This document shows, piece by piece, positions 7,903 to 16,718 of a stretch of 64,000 nucleotides of DNA. Below the pieces are notes generated by a model. The model worked only from the letters and a program-made list of their open reading frames with translations. It ran no database searches and was not told the origin of the DNA. A program made the translations under genes and the position numbers. The stretch is from Acidobacteriota bacterium (GTDB taxonomy: Bacteria; Acidobacteriota; Thermoanaerobaculia; Multivoradales; Multivoraceae): positions 124,001-188,000 of the forward strand of contig JAPOWR010000001.1 in assembly GCA_026707545.1 (NCBI GenBank), given 5' to 3'. How positions within the stretch are numbered: the stretch's first letter is position 1; every line of letters begins with the position of its first letter.

Positions 7903-9786
7903 ATGTCCCAGTCCCGTTGGCTCGCTGAACACGCCGCCACCCAAAGCTCGTTGCGGGCGGCCCTCGTTGTACTCCTGCTTGGAGGCCTGATGCTGGGCGC
8001 CCTGCCGGCCGCTGCGCAGCAGTGTGAGGGTGCGTCCGAGATCACCCGCCTCGGGGGAGCGAACCGGTTCGCCCCACCGGTCACGGACCAGGAGGGTCTG
8101 CAGGCCCTGTTCGTGGATCACCGGGACGAGATCGTGGCTCTTCTCGGACAGGCGAACTGGGCGGGCAACGCGGACGATCTGTTCGCGGCCGTCGCAGCGT
8201 GGCGTGGCGTCACCTCCACGACCTTCGATCCCGGACAGCGGGTTCAGTGGATGTTCTTCCGCGAGCGCGGCCAGACGCCGACGGTCGGCACGAACCTCTG
8301 CTGGGCCGGAGACGAGGCGTTTACGTCCTGGGAGATCCGTTTCAACTCCAGCGGGCGCTGGTACTCGATGATCGTGCCCGAGTCGTGCGGCAACCTGGCT
8401 CTCCTGGCGGAGCAGCCGTTGCCCAAGGTGACGCTCGATCTCGACATCGGGGGCCTTTCCTGCAGCGACCAGACGTTCGACTTCCAGAGTTCCTGTGTCG
8501 ACGGCGAGGGTGCCGTGATGGTGCGGATGCCGGACGGCGGCGAACGTTCGGCGGCTTCCGGTGGCGCGTCGTTCCCGTTTACCGCCGAGGGCGACTACAC
8601 GGTCACCGCGACCTGCTCCGCGATGTCGTCCCGTGGCGACCGGCTCGAGGACTCGGTCAGCCGCACGATCGCCGTCGGCTGCCCGAGCTGCAGCGTGACC
8701 GCTTCGCCGGCCGAGGTCGATCTAGGCGAGTCGTCCACGTTGACCGTCACGCCGAAGGCCGGCCACGGCGCGGAGGTGTCACAGGTACTGCTCGACGGGC
8801 GCCCGCTCGCGTCTCCGTACACGCGGGAGATGACCCACGACGGAGCCGACGCCTTTACTCACGCGGTGACCGTCGAGACGAGCACCGGTCAGAGCGCCCA
8901 GTGTTCGACCGGGATGAAGGTCGCGCCCACGGTCACGATGTCGATCGAGCCGGACCGGGTCCTGGCCGGCCAGACGGCGGTCGTGACGGTCGTACCGGAG
9001 AATGGCAACGGCGCTCCCATGACGGTCGCTCTGGACGGTCAGCCGCTCGGCGAGCCCTACCAGCGTGAGGTCCTTCACGGGAACGACGGCGAGTACACCC
9101 ACACGGCAACGGTGGAGAACGCTGGAGGCAGCAACGAGGCCTCCGCCACGATCAAGGTCGATCGGCGGTGGACCCTGGTGCCGACGCTCAACTCGTTGAG
9201 CGGAGACGACGTGCACATCTCGGTGCTCGGTCCGGATTCGCGGGACAGGCTCAAGGCCTGCGTGGACGGCGTCGGCATCGGCGTAACCGCCGAGTACCGC
9301 CTTAGCTACCCCTTGGGGATCACGTTCGGGGCGAACACGATCAACTGCGAGGTCGATTGGTGGCTGCACCCGGGCGGCCGGACCGGCTACAGCAGCGCCG
9401 ATGTGGAGATGAAGAAGTTCTTCGTTGGGTTGAATGTGCATCTGACCCGACCCGGCAGCCGCGTGGACTGGTGGATCGGTCCCGTGGTCGCCCAGCTCGA
9501 CTACAGCTCTCCGTCTCTGGTGGCGGACGGGCTGGACGGCGCCTCGGTGGACGCCGTGTACAAGCCCGAGTGGCCCGGCGAGACGGTGCTCGGCGCCAAC
9601 GTGGGTCTGAAGATCCCGTTCAAGGCGGATTGCCCGGTTGGTCTGTATCTCGGCGCCTTCTGGTTCGACTCGTCGATGAAGGCCAAGAGTACGGAGATCC
9701 GCGGCGAGGACGGGGTTCTCGCGCCCGGCTTCGAGTTGCGCAAGACGCCGGTGTACGTGAAGGCCGGAGTCTCGTTCGAGTTCTGA
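7903..9786 (+). CDS. Secreted protein with Ig-like repeats and C-terminal outer-membrane beta-barrel-like domain
   Basis: The 627-residue product has a clear signal peptide (hydrophobic LLLGGLMLGALPAAAQ, cleavage near residue 39). An N-terminal module contains the Cys pairs expected of an exported protein. Two related Ig-like domains begin CSVTASPAEVDLGE and TMSIEPDRVLAGQT, each with a matching DGxPLxxPY turn. The last 200 residues alternate polar and hydrophobic residues and end in VSFEF, an aromatic terminus like that of outer-membrane barrels. AAGGAG lies about 8 bases before ATG 7903. No specific family was recognised. A surface-anchored adhesin-like or structural role is inference. Confidence 0.8.
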   Translation: MSQSRWLAEHAATQSSLRAALVVLLLGGLMLGALPAAAQQCEGASEITRLGGANRFAPPVTDQEGLQALFVDHRDEIVALLGQANWAGNADDLFAAVAAWRGVTSTTFDPGQRVQWMFFRERGQTPTVGTNLCWAGDEAFTSWEIRFNSSGRWYSMIVPESCGNLALLAEQPLPKVTLDLDIGGLSCSDQTFDFQSSCVDGEGAVMVRMPDGGERSAASGGASFPFTAEGDYTVTATCSAMSSRGDRLEDSVSRTIAVGCPSCSVTASPAEVDLGESSTLTVTPKAGHGAEVSQVLLDGRPLASPYTREMTHDGADAFTHAVTVETSTGQSAQCSTGMKVAPTVTMSIEPDRVLAGQTAVVTVVPENGNGAPMTVALDGQPLGEPYQREVLHGNDGEYTHTATVENAGGSNEASATIKVDRRWTLVPTLNSLSGDDVHISVLGPDSRDRLKACVDGVGIGVTAEYRLSYPLGITFGANTINCEVDWWLHPGGRTGYSSADVEMKKFFVGLNVHLTRPGSRVDWWIGPVVAQLDYSSPSLVADGLDGASVDAVYKPEWPGETVLGANVGLKIPFKADCPVGLYLGAFWFDSSMKAKSTEIRGEDGVLAPGFELRKTPVYVKAGVSFEF

Positions 9787-9828
9787 CGGTTTCGAGTAGT
9801 CCGCGGCAGAAGTCGCGCTACATTACAT

Positions 9829-9854
9829 CCGAGCGCCCGAAGACGGGCGCTCGG
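9829..9854. terminator. Strong GC hairpin after the barrel-protein gene
   Basis: A perfect 11-base-pair stem (arms CCGAGCGCCCG and CGGGCGCTCGG) closes a 4-base AAGA loop, 43 bases after the stop at 9786 and before rocD. No U-tract follows, so it would be an atypical intrinsic terminator or an RNA-stabilising hairpin. Confidence 0.6.
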
Positions 9855-9909
9855 ACTGTGACGCTGGTAGCGCGGGACGCGCCACCAGGGTTCGAGCAGG
9901 GAACCTGTC

Positions 9910-11100
9910 GTGAAGCCGACGGAACTGGAAGAACGATACGGCGCGCGGAACTACGCGCCTCTCGACATCGTGATCGAGCGCGCCGAAGGCGTGTGGGTCT
10001 GGGATACGTCTGGTCGTCGCTACCTCGACTGCCTCGCCGCCTATTCCGCGGTCAACCAGGGCCATTGCCATCCGCGGATCGTTGAGGCGCTGATCCGGCA
10101 GAGCCGGAAGGTGACGGTCACTTCGCGGGCGTTCCGCAACGCCGAGCTCGGGGCGTTCTTCCGCGACGTCTGCGAGCTGACCGGCTTCGAGCGCGCGCTG
10201 CCGATGAACACCGGCGCCGAAGCGGTCGAGACCGCGATCAAGCTGGCCAGGAAGTGGGCCTACACGCGCAAGGGTGTGCCGCCGGGGGAGGCGGAGATCC
10301 TGGCGTTCGCCAATAACTTCCATGGCCGCACGACGACGATTGTGGGATTCTCGAGCGAACCGCAGTACCGGGACGGTTTCGGCCCCTTCGCGCCCGGCTT
10401 CGAGCTGTTGCCGTTCGGCGATGCGTCGGCGGCGAGGTCGGCGGTCGGCCCGAACACGGCGGCGGTGCTCGTCGAGCCGATCCAGGGCGAGGGCGGAATC
10501 GTCGTTCCACCGGACGGCTTCCTGACCGAACTGCGCGAGGTCTGCAGCGAACGGAACGCGCTTCTGGTCGTCGATGAGATTCAGTCCGGCCTGGGGCGTA
10601 CGGGACGGATGTTCGCACACGAGCACGACGGGATCCGGCCGGACGTCATGCTGCTCGGGAAGGCGCTCTCCGGCGGTCTGTATCCCGTGTCGGTGGTGGT
10701 GGCCGACGCGGAGATCCTGGACGTGTTCCAGCCGGGCGACCACGGCTCCACCTACGGCGGCAACCCGGTAGGGGCGGCGGTGGCGCGCGCGGCGCTCGCG
10801 GTGCTGCAGGAGGAGCGGCTGGTCGAGAAGTCGGCCCGGCTCGGCGAGCACGCCCTGGGCCGGTTGCGGAGCGTCCGCTCACCGCTGGTGCGTGAGGTCC
10901 GTGGCCGTGGACTGTGGATCGGAGTCGAACTCCATGAATCCGCCGGCGGGGCCCGTCCGTATTGCGAGAAACTGGCCGAACTGGGCCTGCTGTGCAAGGA
11001 AACCCATGATCACGTCATCCGATTCGCACCGCCGCTGGTCATCGGGGAGGAGGAGCTGAACTGGGCGCTGGACCGGATCGAGGAGGTGCTGGCGGTATGA
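9910..11100 (+). CDS. rocD: Ornithine aminotransferase
   Basis: A 396-residue class-III PLP aminotransferase that converts ornithine and 2-oxoglutarate to glutamate semialdehyde and glutamate. The N-terminus NYAPLDIVIERAEGVWVWD is typical of ornithine aminotransferase. TGAEAVETAIKLARKW, the NFHGRTTT helix start, the PLP-contacting VVDEIQSGLGRTG and Lys251 in LLGKALSGG are all present, as is the STYGGNPVG closing motif. The length is standard. GTG 9910 follows an AGGGA about 8 bases upstream. Its product is the substrate of PruA encoded at 4626, which supports ornithine-to-glutamate catabolism. Its stop overlaps the next start as ATGA. Confidence 0.94.
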   Translation: MKPTELEERYGARNYAPLDIVIERAEGVWVWDTSGRRYLDCLAAYSAVNQGHCHPRIVEALIRQSRKVTVTSRAFRNAELGAFFRDVCELTGFERALPMNTGAEAVETAIKLARKWAYTRKGVPPGEAEILAFANNFHGRTTTIVGFSSEPQYRDGFGPFAPGFELLPFGDASAARSAVGPNTAAVLVEPIQGEGGIVVPPDGFLTELREVCSERNALLVVDEIQSGLGRTGRMFAHEHDGIRPDVMLLGKALSGGLYPVSVVVADAEILDVFQPGDHGSTYGGNPVGAAVARAALAVLQEERLVEKSARLGEHALGRLRSVRSPLVREVRGRGLWIGVELHESAGGARPYCEKLAELGLLCKETHDHVIRFAPPLVIGEEELNWALDRIEEVLAV

Positions 11101-11678
11101 CGGCCGACGCCGCGAGCGCCACGCCGGTCCCGGCGTCGCCGCGGCCGGGGAACGATGCCGACGACCGGGTGCGGGCGCTCCGCCGCCCCCATCCCAAGTT
11201 GCTTCGCTACTACGTTCTTTTCTCGCTGATCACCGGGCCGGCGTTCCCCGTCGTCTTCACCATCCTGTTCCTGCGCTATCGCACGCTGTCCTACCGTTTC
11301 GACGACGAAGGCGTGACGATGAGTTGGGGCGCGGTGTTCAAGCGCGAGATCAGCCTCACCTACAGCCGCATCCAGGACATCCACGTGCAGAGCAACGCGG
11401 TCGAGCGGTGGCTCGGACTCTCGCGTCTCCTGGTTCAGACGGCGAGCGGCTCGGCGAAAGCCGAGATGAAGGTCGAAGGCCTGCTGGAACTCTCGGCGGT
11501 TCGCAACTTCATGTACAGCCGGATGCGCGGCGCGCGTGCCGGAGCACCTGCCACTGCTGTCGCCGGAGCGACGTCGGGCGCGGTTGCCGAGGGCGATGCC
11601 GCCGCCCTGGCCTCGACTCTGCGTGAGATCGCGCGCGAGGTGGCGGCGGTACGGAGCGAGCTGGAGCGGAGGCGATGA
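11097..11678 (+). CDS. PH-like (bPH2/DUF304) membrane protein, first of a pair
   Basis: A 193-residue protein with a Pro/Ala-rich N-terminus, one or two hydrophobic segments (LFSLITGPAFPVVFTILFL near 40-60) and a bacterial PH-like domain. The domain is marked by YRFDDEGVTMSWGAVFKREISLTYSRIQDI. The tail is Ala-rich and helical. Proteins of this family usually work as paired membrane components, and a second bPH2 gene overlaps it as ATGATG. ATGA overlap with rocD indicates cotranscription, although a metabolic link is not evident. The exact role of the family is poorly defined. Confidence 0.8.
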   Translation: MTADAASATPVPASPRPGNDADDRVRALRRPHPKLLRYYVLFSLITGPAFPVVFTILFLRYRTLSYRFDDEGVTMSWGAVFKREISLTYSRIQDIHVQSNAVERWLGLSRLLVQTASGSAKAEMKVEGLLELSAVRNFMYSRMRGARAGAPATAVAGATSGAVAEGDAAALASTLREIAREVAAVRSELERRR

Positions 11679-12481
11679 TGCCCGCCCGCGCCGAAGGCGC
11701 GCCAGGCGGCGGGATGCCGCCGGGCCTGAAGCGTCGGCTGCTGGCGCTGTTCCGCGTCGAGGAGCGGCCGGAACCGCCGCCAGGATCACCGGAGTCGCTG
11801 CGCACCTTTCGCGCCTCGCCGCGGTTCTTCCGTTACAGCCTGCTCAAGTGGGGCCTGGGGCAGGCGGGCGCCCTGTTCGGCCTGGTGGCGTCGACGATCG
11901 GCTTCGACTTCATCGAGTTCGGGCCCTGGTCGCGATTCACCGCCGCGGCGGGGCCGTTCCTGATCGTCCTGTTCGTCGTTCAGGTGCCGTTCTCGTACCT
12001 GGTTCTCCGTCTGGGCTACGAGATGCGCTGGTACATGGTCAGCGACCGGGCTCTTCGCATCCGCCACGGCGTCTACAGCGTCAGGGAACAGACGATGACG
12101 GTTGTGAACATCCAGAACATGGCGGTGAAGCGCGGTCCCCTACAGCGTCTGTTCGGCATCGCCGACCTGGAGATCCGTACCGCCAGCGGCGGCGGTTCGG
12201 ACGATGACGACGAGGACAGTCTGAGCCGGGGCCTGTTGCAGGGCCTCGACAACGCGGAGGAGCTGCGCAACCTGCTGCTGTCGTCGCTCCGGCAGAGCCG
12301 GGACGCCGGTCTCGGCGATCCTGACGACCAGCCGGCCGCTCTCGCCGTACCGGCGACCCCAACGGAGGCCACCGCCCCGGGCGAAGCGGAGAGTGCTCCG
12401 GTTCTCGCGGCTGCCAGCGACCTGCTCACCGAGTGCCGGGCTCTGCGACGAACGGTGGCCGGGTCCGCGGAAGCATCGTGA
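11675..12481 (+). CDS. PH-like (bPH2/DUF304) membrane protein, second of a pair
   Basis: A 268-residue partner of the preceding gene. Two transmembrane segments lie near residues 58-80 and 88-112. The bPH2 core WYMVSDRALRIRHGVYS is followed by EQTMTVVNIQNMAVKRGP and a DLEIRTASGGG strand. An acidic stretch and a low-complexity tail of about 80 residues complete it. It overlaps the upstream gene by 4 bases, so the two are coexpressed. Both preserve the phrase pattern 'I(Q)NM/DI' after the first strand, as in YdbS/YdbT-type pairs. Function is inferred only to the level of a membrane-associated complex. Confidence 0.8.
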   Translation: MMPARAEGAPGGGMPPGLKRRLLALFRVEERPEPPPGSPESLRTFRASPRFFRYSLLKWGLGQAGALFGLVASTIGFDFIEFGPWSRFTAAAGPFLIVLFVVQVPFSYLVLRLGYEMRWYMVSDRALRIRHGVYSVREQTMTVVNIQNMAVKRGPLQRLFGIADLEIRTASGGGSDDDDEDSLSRGLLQGLDNAEELRNLLLSSLRQSRDAGLGDPDDQPAALAVPATPTEATAPGEAESAPVLAAASDLLTECRALRRTVAGSAEAS

Positions 12482-12513
12482 TCCGCCTGACTCCTGCCGG
12501 CTCGTAACCTCGA

Positions 12514-13434
12514 ATGCCCGAGCTTCCCGACGTCGAGGTCTACTGCGAAGCGATCGAGCAACGGGTCGCGGGCCGCGAACTCGTCCGTGTCCGTCTGCGG
12601 AGTCCGTTCCTGCTCCGTTCCGTACGCCCGCCGCTTTCCGATGCGGAGGGGCGGACGGTCGTCTCCGTCCGTCGGGTCGGCAAGCGCGTCGTCTTCGCGC
12701 TGGAGGGGGAGCTGTTCCTCGCCGTCCACCTGATGATCGCCGGCCGGTTCCGCTGGGCAGGACCGTCGGCGAAGGTGCCGGGCCGCGTGGGACTGGCCGC
12801 GTTCGACTTCGGCTACGGCACACTGCTGCTCACCGAGGCGGGGAGCAAGCGCAGGGCCGCGCTGCACCTGGTCGCGGGTGAAGACGGCCTGGCTGCCCTG
12901 GACCGCGGCGGGCTGGAAGTGTTGCGCGCCGGTCCGGAGGCGTTCAGGGAGCGGCTCAAGGCCGAGAACCACACACTGAAGCGGGCGCTCATCGACCCAA
13001 GGTTGTTCAGCGGTATCGGCAACGCGTACTCGGACGAGATCCTGCATCGCGCGCGCCTGTCGCCGATGCGTTGGACCACGCGGCTCAACGACGAGCAGGT
13101 CGACCGGCTGCATCGGTCCGCCGTCGACGTGCTGACGGAGTGGATGGATCGCCTCAGGGCCCAGGCCGGGGGGCGGTTTCCCGCCAAGGTCACCGCCTTC
13201 CACCCGGAGATGGCTGTCCATGGCCGCTACCGCGAACCATGCCCGCGTTGCGATGCGCCGGTCCAGCGCATCGTCTACGCCGAGAACGAGTGCAACTACT
13301 GCGCGCGCTGCCAGACCGGCGGCCGGCTGCTCGCCGACCGGGCGCTCTCGCGCCTGCTGAAGAAGGACTGGCCGAAGACAGTCGGGGAACTGGAGGAGCG
13401 CCTGGGCGGGAGCGCCGGGGAGCCGGCCGGCTGA
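12514..13434 (+). CDS. mutM: Fpg/Nei family DNA glycosylase/AP lyase
   Basis: The 306-residue base-excision repair enzyme has the catalytic N-terminus PELPDVEVY (Pro2 nucleophile and Glu3 after Met removal), the lysine in VGKRVVFAL and the helix-two-turn-helix stretch GIGNAYSDEILHRARLSP. The C-terminal zinc finger has CPRC and CARC as its cysteine pairs. The usual HLGMTG loop is replaced by HLMIAGRFRW, so this belongs to a divergent Fpg/Nei branch and lesion preference (8-oxoG or oxidised pyrimidines) cannot be fixed. The start is ATG 12514, 32 bases after the PH gene. The stop overlaps the TatD-family start by one base. Confidence 0.9.
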   Translation: MPELPDVEVYCEAIEQRVAGRELVRVRLRSPFLLRSVRPPLSDAEGRTVVSVRRVGKRVVFALEGELFLAVHLMIAGRFRWAGPSAKVPGRVGLAAFDFGYGTLLLTEAGSKRRAALHLVAGEDGLAALDRGGLEVLRAGPEAFRERLKAENHTLKRALIDPRLFSGIGNAYSDEILHRARLSPMRWTTRLNDEQVDRLHRSAVDVLTEWMDRLRAQAGGRFPAKVTAFHPEMAVHGRYREPCPRCDAPVQRIVYAENECNYCARCQTGGRLLADRALSRLLKKDWPKTVGELEERLGGSAGEPAG

Positions 13435-14210
13435 TGGGCGTAGCGCCCGAGATGTCGGGTCTGACCGACTGTCACGCCCACCTGTGCGACGGCTCGTTCG
13501 CGGGCGACCTGGGCGACGTGCTGTCGCGAGCCCGCGACGCAGGCGTCGGGGCTGTGGTCGCCGTCGGCGAGACGCGCGCGGACGCGGAGCGGAATCTCGA
13601 ACTGGCGGAGGCGTATCCCGGCATCGTGCGGCCGACGGCCGGCCTCTATCCGGCCCATCTCGACCAGGCGGAAGCGGAACAGGTCGCCGGACTGATTCGC
13701 CTGGAGCGTCCTCGTCTGGCCGGAATAGGCGAGGTCGGCCTGGACCGCTGGAAGGTGCGCGACGAGCGCGACCTCGCGGTGCAGCGCGAGATCTTCGCGT
13801 CGTTCATCGACCTCTCCGTCGAACTCGATCTGCCGCTCAACGTCCACTCGCGCTCCGCCGGCCACTACGCGATCGACCTCCTGCGGAAGCGGGGCGCGAA
13901 GCGCGTGCAACTCCACGCCTTCGACGGCCGGGCGGCCCGGGCCGAACCGGCGGTCGAGGCGGGCTACTTCTTTTCCGTGCCGCCATCCGTCGTCCGTTCG
14001 CCGCAGAAACAGAAACTCGTGCGGCGTTTGCCGCTCTCGTGTCTGCTGCTCGAGACGGACAGCCCGGTGCTCGGGCCGGTGCGCGACCAGCGCAACGAAC
14101 CGGCGAACGTCGTGGTCTCTCTCAAGGCGATCGCGGAGCTCAAGGGCCTTGAGGAAGAAGCGGTGGCGGCCGCGGTCAGGGAGAACACACGACGGCTCTA
14201 CCGCCCGTAG
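13434..14210 (+). CDS. TatD-family metal-dependent hydrolase/DNase
   Basis: A 258-residue TIM-barrel hydrolase with the metal-binding DCHAHL near residue 11, the IGEVGLDRW glutamate, histidines in LNVHSRSAG and QLHAFDG, and LLETDSP near the end. Family members are 3'-5' exonucleases or deoxyribonucleases in DNA repair. The start is ATG 13434, overlapping the last base of the glycosylase stop (TGATG), so it is translationally coupled to a DNA-repair gene. The frame is open further upstream to 13071, but that part is a shadow of mutM. A strong hairpin follows. Confidence 0.88.
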   Translation: MGVAPEMSGLTDCHAHLCDGSFAGDLGDVLSRARDAGVGAVVAVGETRADAERNLELAEAYPGIVRPTAGLYPAHLDQAEAEQVAGLIRLERPRLAGIGEVGLDRWKVRDERDLAVQREIFASFIDLSVELDLPLNVHSRSAGHYAIDLLRKRGAKRVQLHAFDGRAARAEPAVEAGYFFSVPPSVVRSPQKQKLVRRLPLSCLLLETDSPVLGPVRDQRNEPANVVVSLKAIAELKGLEEEAVAAAVRENTRRLYRP

Positions 14211-14215
14211 AGGAA

Positions 14216-14273
14216 CCTAGGAGGCCGCGCCGCAGAACACAACGGAGTCAGTTCTTCGGCGCGGTCTCCTAGG
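14216..14273. terminator. Long bidirectional hairpin terminator between convergent genes
   Basis: Arms at 14216-14232 and 14257-14273 pair over 17 positions with a single G-U wobble. Inside the 24-base loop a further 5-base inverted repeat (AGAAC/GTTCT) continues the stem. It lies between the tatD-like and M23 genes, which converge, and no other gene lies in this 112-base gap. The pairing is seen directly; bidirectional termination is inferred. Confidence 0.75.
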
Positions 14274-14322
14274 GAGGTGGGGGCTGGGGCCAAACACGGA
14301 GCCTGCGACGGGTTTGGCGGCG

Positions 14323-15156
14323 CTAGCGGACGGTCTGAATCGTCCCGGCGGGCCCCAGCAGGAGCGCAGGGTCGACCCGGGCGCCCTGCCAGCGGATGCC
14401 GAAGTGCAAGTGGGGGCCGGTGGATCGTCCGGTCGAGCCGACGCTGCCGAGCCGGCTTCCGCGCGTCACTTCCTCGCCCTGTTCGACGAATACCTCGTGG
14501 AGGTGGAAGTACATGCTGATCAGCCCGTTGCCGTGATCGAGAAAGACGGCGTTGCCGGAGAAGAAGAACTCCCCGGTCAGGGCGACGACGGCGTCGCCCA
14601 CGGCAAGCACCGGCGTCCCCCGGGGCACCGCATAGTCGGCGCCGGTGTGCGGCGAGCGCGGTTCGCCGTTGATGATGCGCTTGGCGCCGAAGCGGCCGCC
14701 GGCGGGCATGTCCTCGAGCGGCGGTCCCAGGGGCAGGGAGAAGCGCGGCTTGCCCTGGCGTGTCCAGAGCTTGCCGATCAGGGCGTTCTCGCGCTGCACC
14801 CGGGCCAGGTTCTCCGGCGAGAGATCGACGCGGCTCTGGTCCTTGATCTCGAGTCTCTGTACCGAGTAGGGGTACTCGCCGAGACCGATCCGTAGCCGCT
14901 CGCGTTGGCCGTCCCGATCGCGCTGGGCCACGATGTCGGCAGTTCGGGTGAGGCCGACAGGCACCAGGCAGCCCGGTTCCCCATCGAGGTTCGTCGGCGC
15001 AAACTCACGGCCGCCGAGCAGGCACCGTTCGATTCCGGCGCCCTGCCAGTGGACGAGGCTGCCCGGCGACGCGGTCTGGGCTGGCGCCGGCGCGGCGACG
15101 GCCACGAGCATCGCGGTAACCGAGCAGATGCCGACCAGCGAACGGAAAGAGATCAT
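14323..15156 (-). CDS. M23-family peptidoglycan endopeptidase
   Basis: A 277-residue exported protein with a signal peptide ending near AAPAPAQT (residue 27), a middle domain with a GERLRIGLGEYPYSVQ-like stretch and a C-terminal LytM/M23 metallopeptidase. The zinc ligands are the His and Asp of HTGADY and the second His of GPHLHFG. YFHLHEVFVEQGEEV forms the usual barrel strand. It probably cleaves peptidoglycan cross-links in the periplasm. A TATAGT box ends 7 bases before the ATG, so the mRNA may be leaderless. The gene stands alone. Confidence 0.9.
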   Translation of the reverse strand: MISFRSLVGICSVTAMLVAVAAPAPAQTASPGSLVHWQGAGIERCLLGGREFAPTNLDGEPGCLVPVGLTRTADIVAQRDRDGQRERLRIGLGEYPYSVQRLEIKDQSRVDLSPENLARVQRENALIGKLWTRQGKPRFSLPLGPPLEDMPAGGRFGAKRIINGEPRSPHTGADYAVPRGTPVLAVGDAVVALTGEFFFSGNAVFLDHGNGLISMYFHLHEVFVEQGEEVTRGSRLGSVGSTGRSTGPHLHFGIRWQGARVDPALLLGPAGTIQTVR

Positions 15157-15163
15157 GCGCCGA

Positions 15164-15169
15164 ACTATA
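15164..15169 (-). promoter_or_regulatory. -10 box of the M23 gene, leaderless spacing
   Basis: TATAGT on the minus strand is separated by 7 bases from ATG 15156. That places a normal transcription start at or next to the start codon. No good -35 hexamer is visible. Confidence 0.5.
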
Positions 15170-15263
15170 GACGATCGCGTATAAACGACGCGGGCGTTCG
15201 CGCGAAAAGCGGTACGCTTTCGTTCTGCCGGGCGCGGTCCGTCCGGAGTGGAAGGGAGCCCCT

Positions 15264-16718
15264 GTGAGTCTCAGAGCGACGTACCTGGAGAGTGACGGAC
15301 TGGAGCTGGCGCGCCTGCTTCGCGGAGGCGAGCTGGCGCCGGCCGAGGCGGTCGAGTGCGCGGCCGCGATCGCTTCCGAGTTGAACGGCGACCTGAATGC
15401 GATCGTGTACTCGGACTTCGATCGTGCCGCGGCGGCGGCTCCGGATGCCGTGGCGGCCGGCGGGCCGTTCGCCGGCGTTCCCTACCTGCTCAAGGATCTC
15501 TACGCCGCCGCCGACGGTTTGCCGATGACGAACGGCAGCCGCCTGTTCGCCGGCAACGTGCCGGACCACGACTCCGAGATGGTCCGCCGCTACCGGCAGG
15601 CGGGCCTCCTGATCGCGGGCCGCAGCGCCTCGCCGGAGTTCGGACTCACGACCAGCACCGAGTCGGCGATCTTTGGTCAGACCCGCAATCCCTGGAACCT
15701 GGAGCACATCGCGGGTGGCTCGTCGGGCGGCGCCGCCGCCGCGGTTGCGGCGGGAATCGTGCCGGCCGCTCACGCCAGCGACGGTGGCGGTTCGATCCGG
15801 ATCCCGGCGTCGTGCTGCGGGCTGTTCGGCCTCAAGCCGAGCCGCGCCCGGGTGTCGCTGGCTCCGGATGCCGGAGAGGGTTGGGCCGGTCTCTCGGTCC
15901 AGCATTGCGTGAGCCGGACGGTGCGCGACAGCGCCGCGCTCCTCGACGCGGTCGCCGGTCCGGTCGCGGGCGATCCCTACGCGGCGCCGGTGCCCGAGGG
16001 TCCGTTTCTGGAGGAAGTCGGCAGGGAGCCTGGGCGGCTGCGGATTGCCCTGACCGCTCGGGCCTTCAACGGCTCGGAGGTTCATCCGTCGTGCGTCACC
16101 GCGGCCGAGGAGGCGGCGCGCCTCTGCCTGGAACTGGGGCACGACGTCCAGGAGGCCGCACCGGACATCGACGCCGCGGCCCTGGGCAACGCAACCCGGC
16201 TGATTGTGGGGGCCAACATCCGCGCCACGGTGGCGGAACGGTCCGAGATGCTCGGCCGGAAGGCGCGGGAAGAGGAACTGGAGCCGTTGACCTGGGCCAT
16301 GGCCGCTGTCGGTGAGGAGCACGATTCCGCCGCCTACGTTCGGGCGACGCGGACCGTCCACGCGGTCTGCCGCCAGGTGGCCGCCTTCTTCTCGGGCGGC
16401 TACGACGTTCTGCTGTCGCCGACGATGGCGGCGCCGCCGGCCAGGCTGGGCGTCCTGTCGCTGTCGAATCGAGGCGACGACTACCTGCCCGCGTTGCTTC
16501 AGACGATCGGCTTCACCCAACTGATGAACGTGGCGGGCAACCCGGCCGCGTCCGTGCCGCTTGGCTGGACTGAATTGGGCGGCGGTCTGCCGATCGGTGT
16601 GCAGCTCGCCGCACCGGTCGGGGGCGAGGGGTTGCTGTTGCGATTGGCCAGTCAGTTGGAACGGTCCCGTCCCTGGACCTCGCGCAAACCGCCGTGTTCG
16701 GCCTGGGGCGAGAACTGA
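15264..16718 (+). CDS. Amidase-signature family hydrolase
   Basis: A 484-residue serine amidase with a Ser-Ser-Lys triad: the lysine in YLLKDLY near residue 76, the GGSSGGAAAAVA loop and the nucleophile serine in DGGGSIRIPASCC. It hydrolyses a linear amide, but family members span GatA, acetamidases and nylon-oligomer hydrolases. There is no gatB or gatC nearby, so a tRNA amidotransferase role is unlikely. Translation starts at GTG 15264 behind GAAGGGA. The product lacks a signal peptide. Its end overlaps the next gene by 25 bases. Confidence 0.9.
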   Translation: MSLRATYLESDGLELARLLRGGELAPAEAVECAAAIASELNGDLNAIVYSDFDRAAAAAPDAVAAGGPFAGVPYLLKDLYAAADGLPMTNGSRLFAGNVPDHDSEMVRRYRQAGLLIAGRSASPEFGLTTSTESAIFGQTRNPWNLEHIAGGSSGGAAAAVAAGIVPAAHASDGGGSIRIPASCCGLFGLKPSRARVSLAPDAGEGWAGLSVQHCVSRTVRDSAALLDAVAGPVAGDPYAAPVPEGPFLEEVGREPGRLRIALTARAFNGSEVHPSCVTAAEEAARLCLELGHDVQEAAPDIDAAALGNATRLIVGANIRATVAERSEMLGRKAREEELEPLTWAMAAVGEEHDSAAYVRATRTVHAVCRQVAAFFSGGYDVLLSPTMAAPPARLGVLSLSNRGDDYLPALLQTIGFTQLMNVAGNPAASVPLGWTELGGGLPIGVQLAAPVGGEGLLLRLASQLERSRPWTSRKPPCSAWGEN

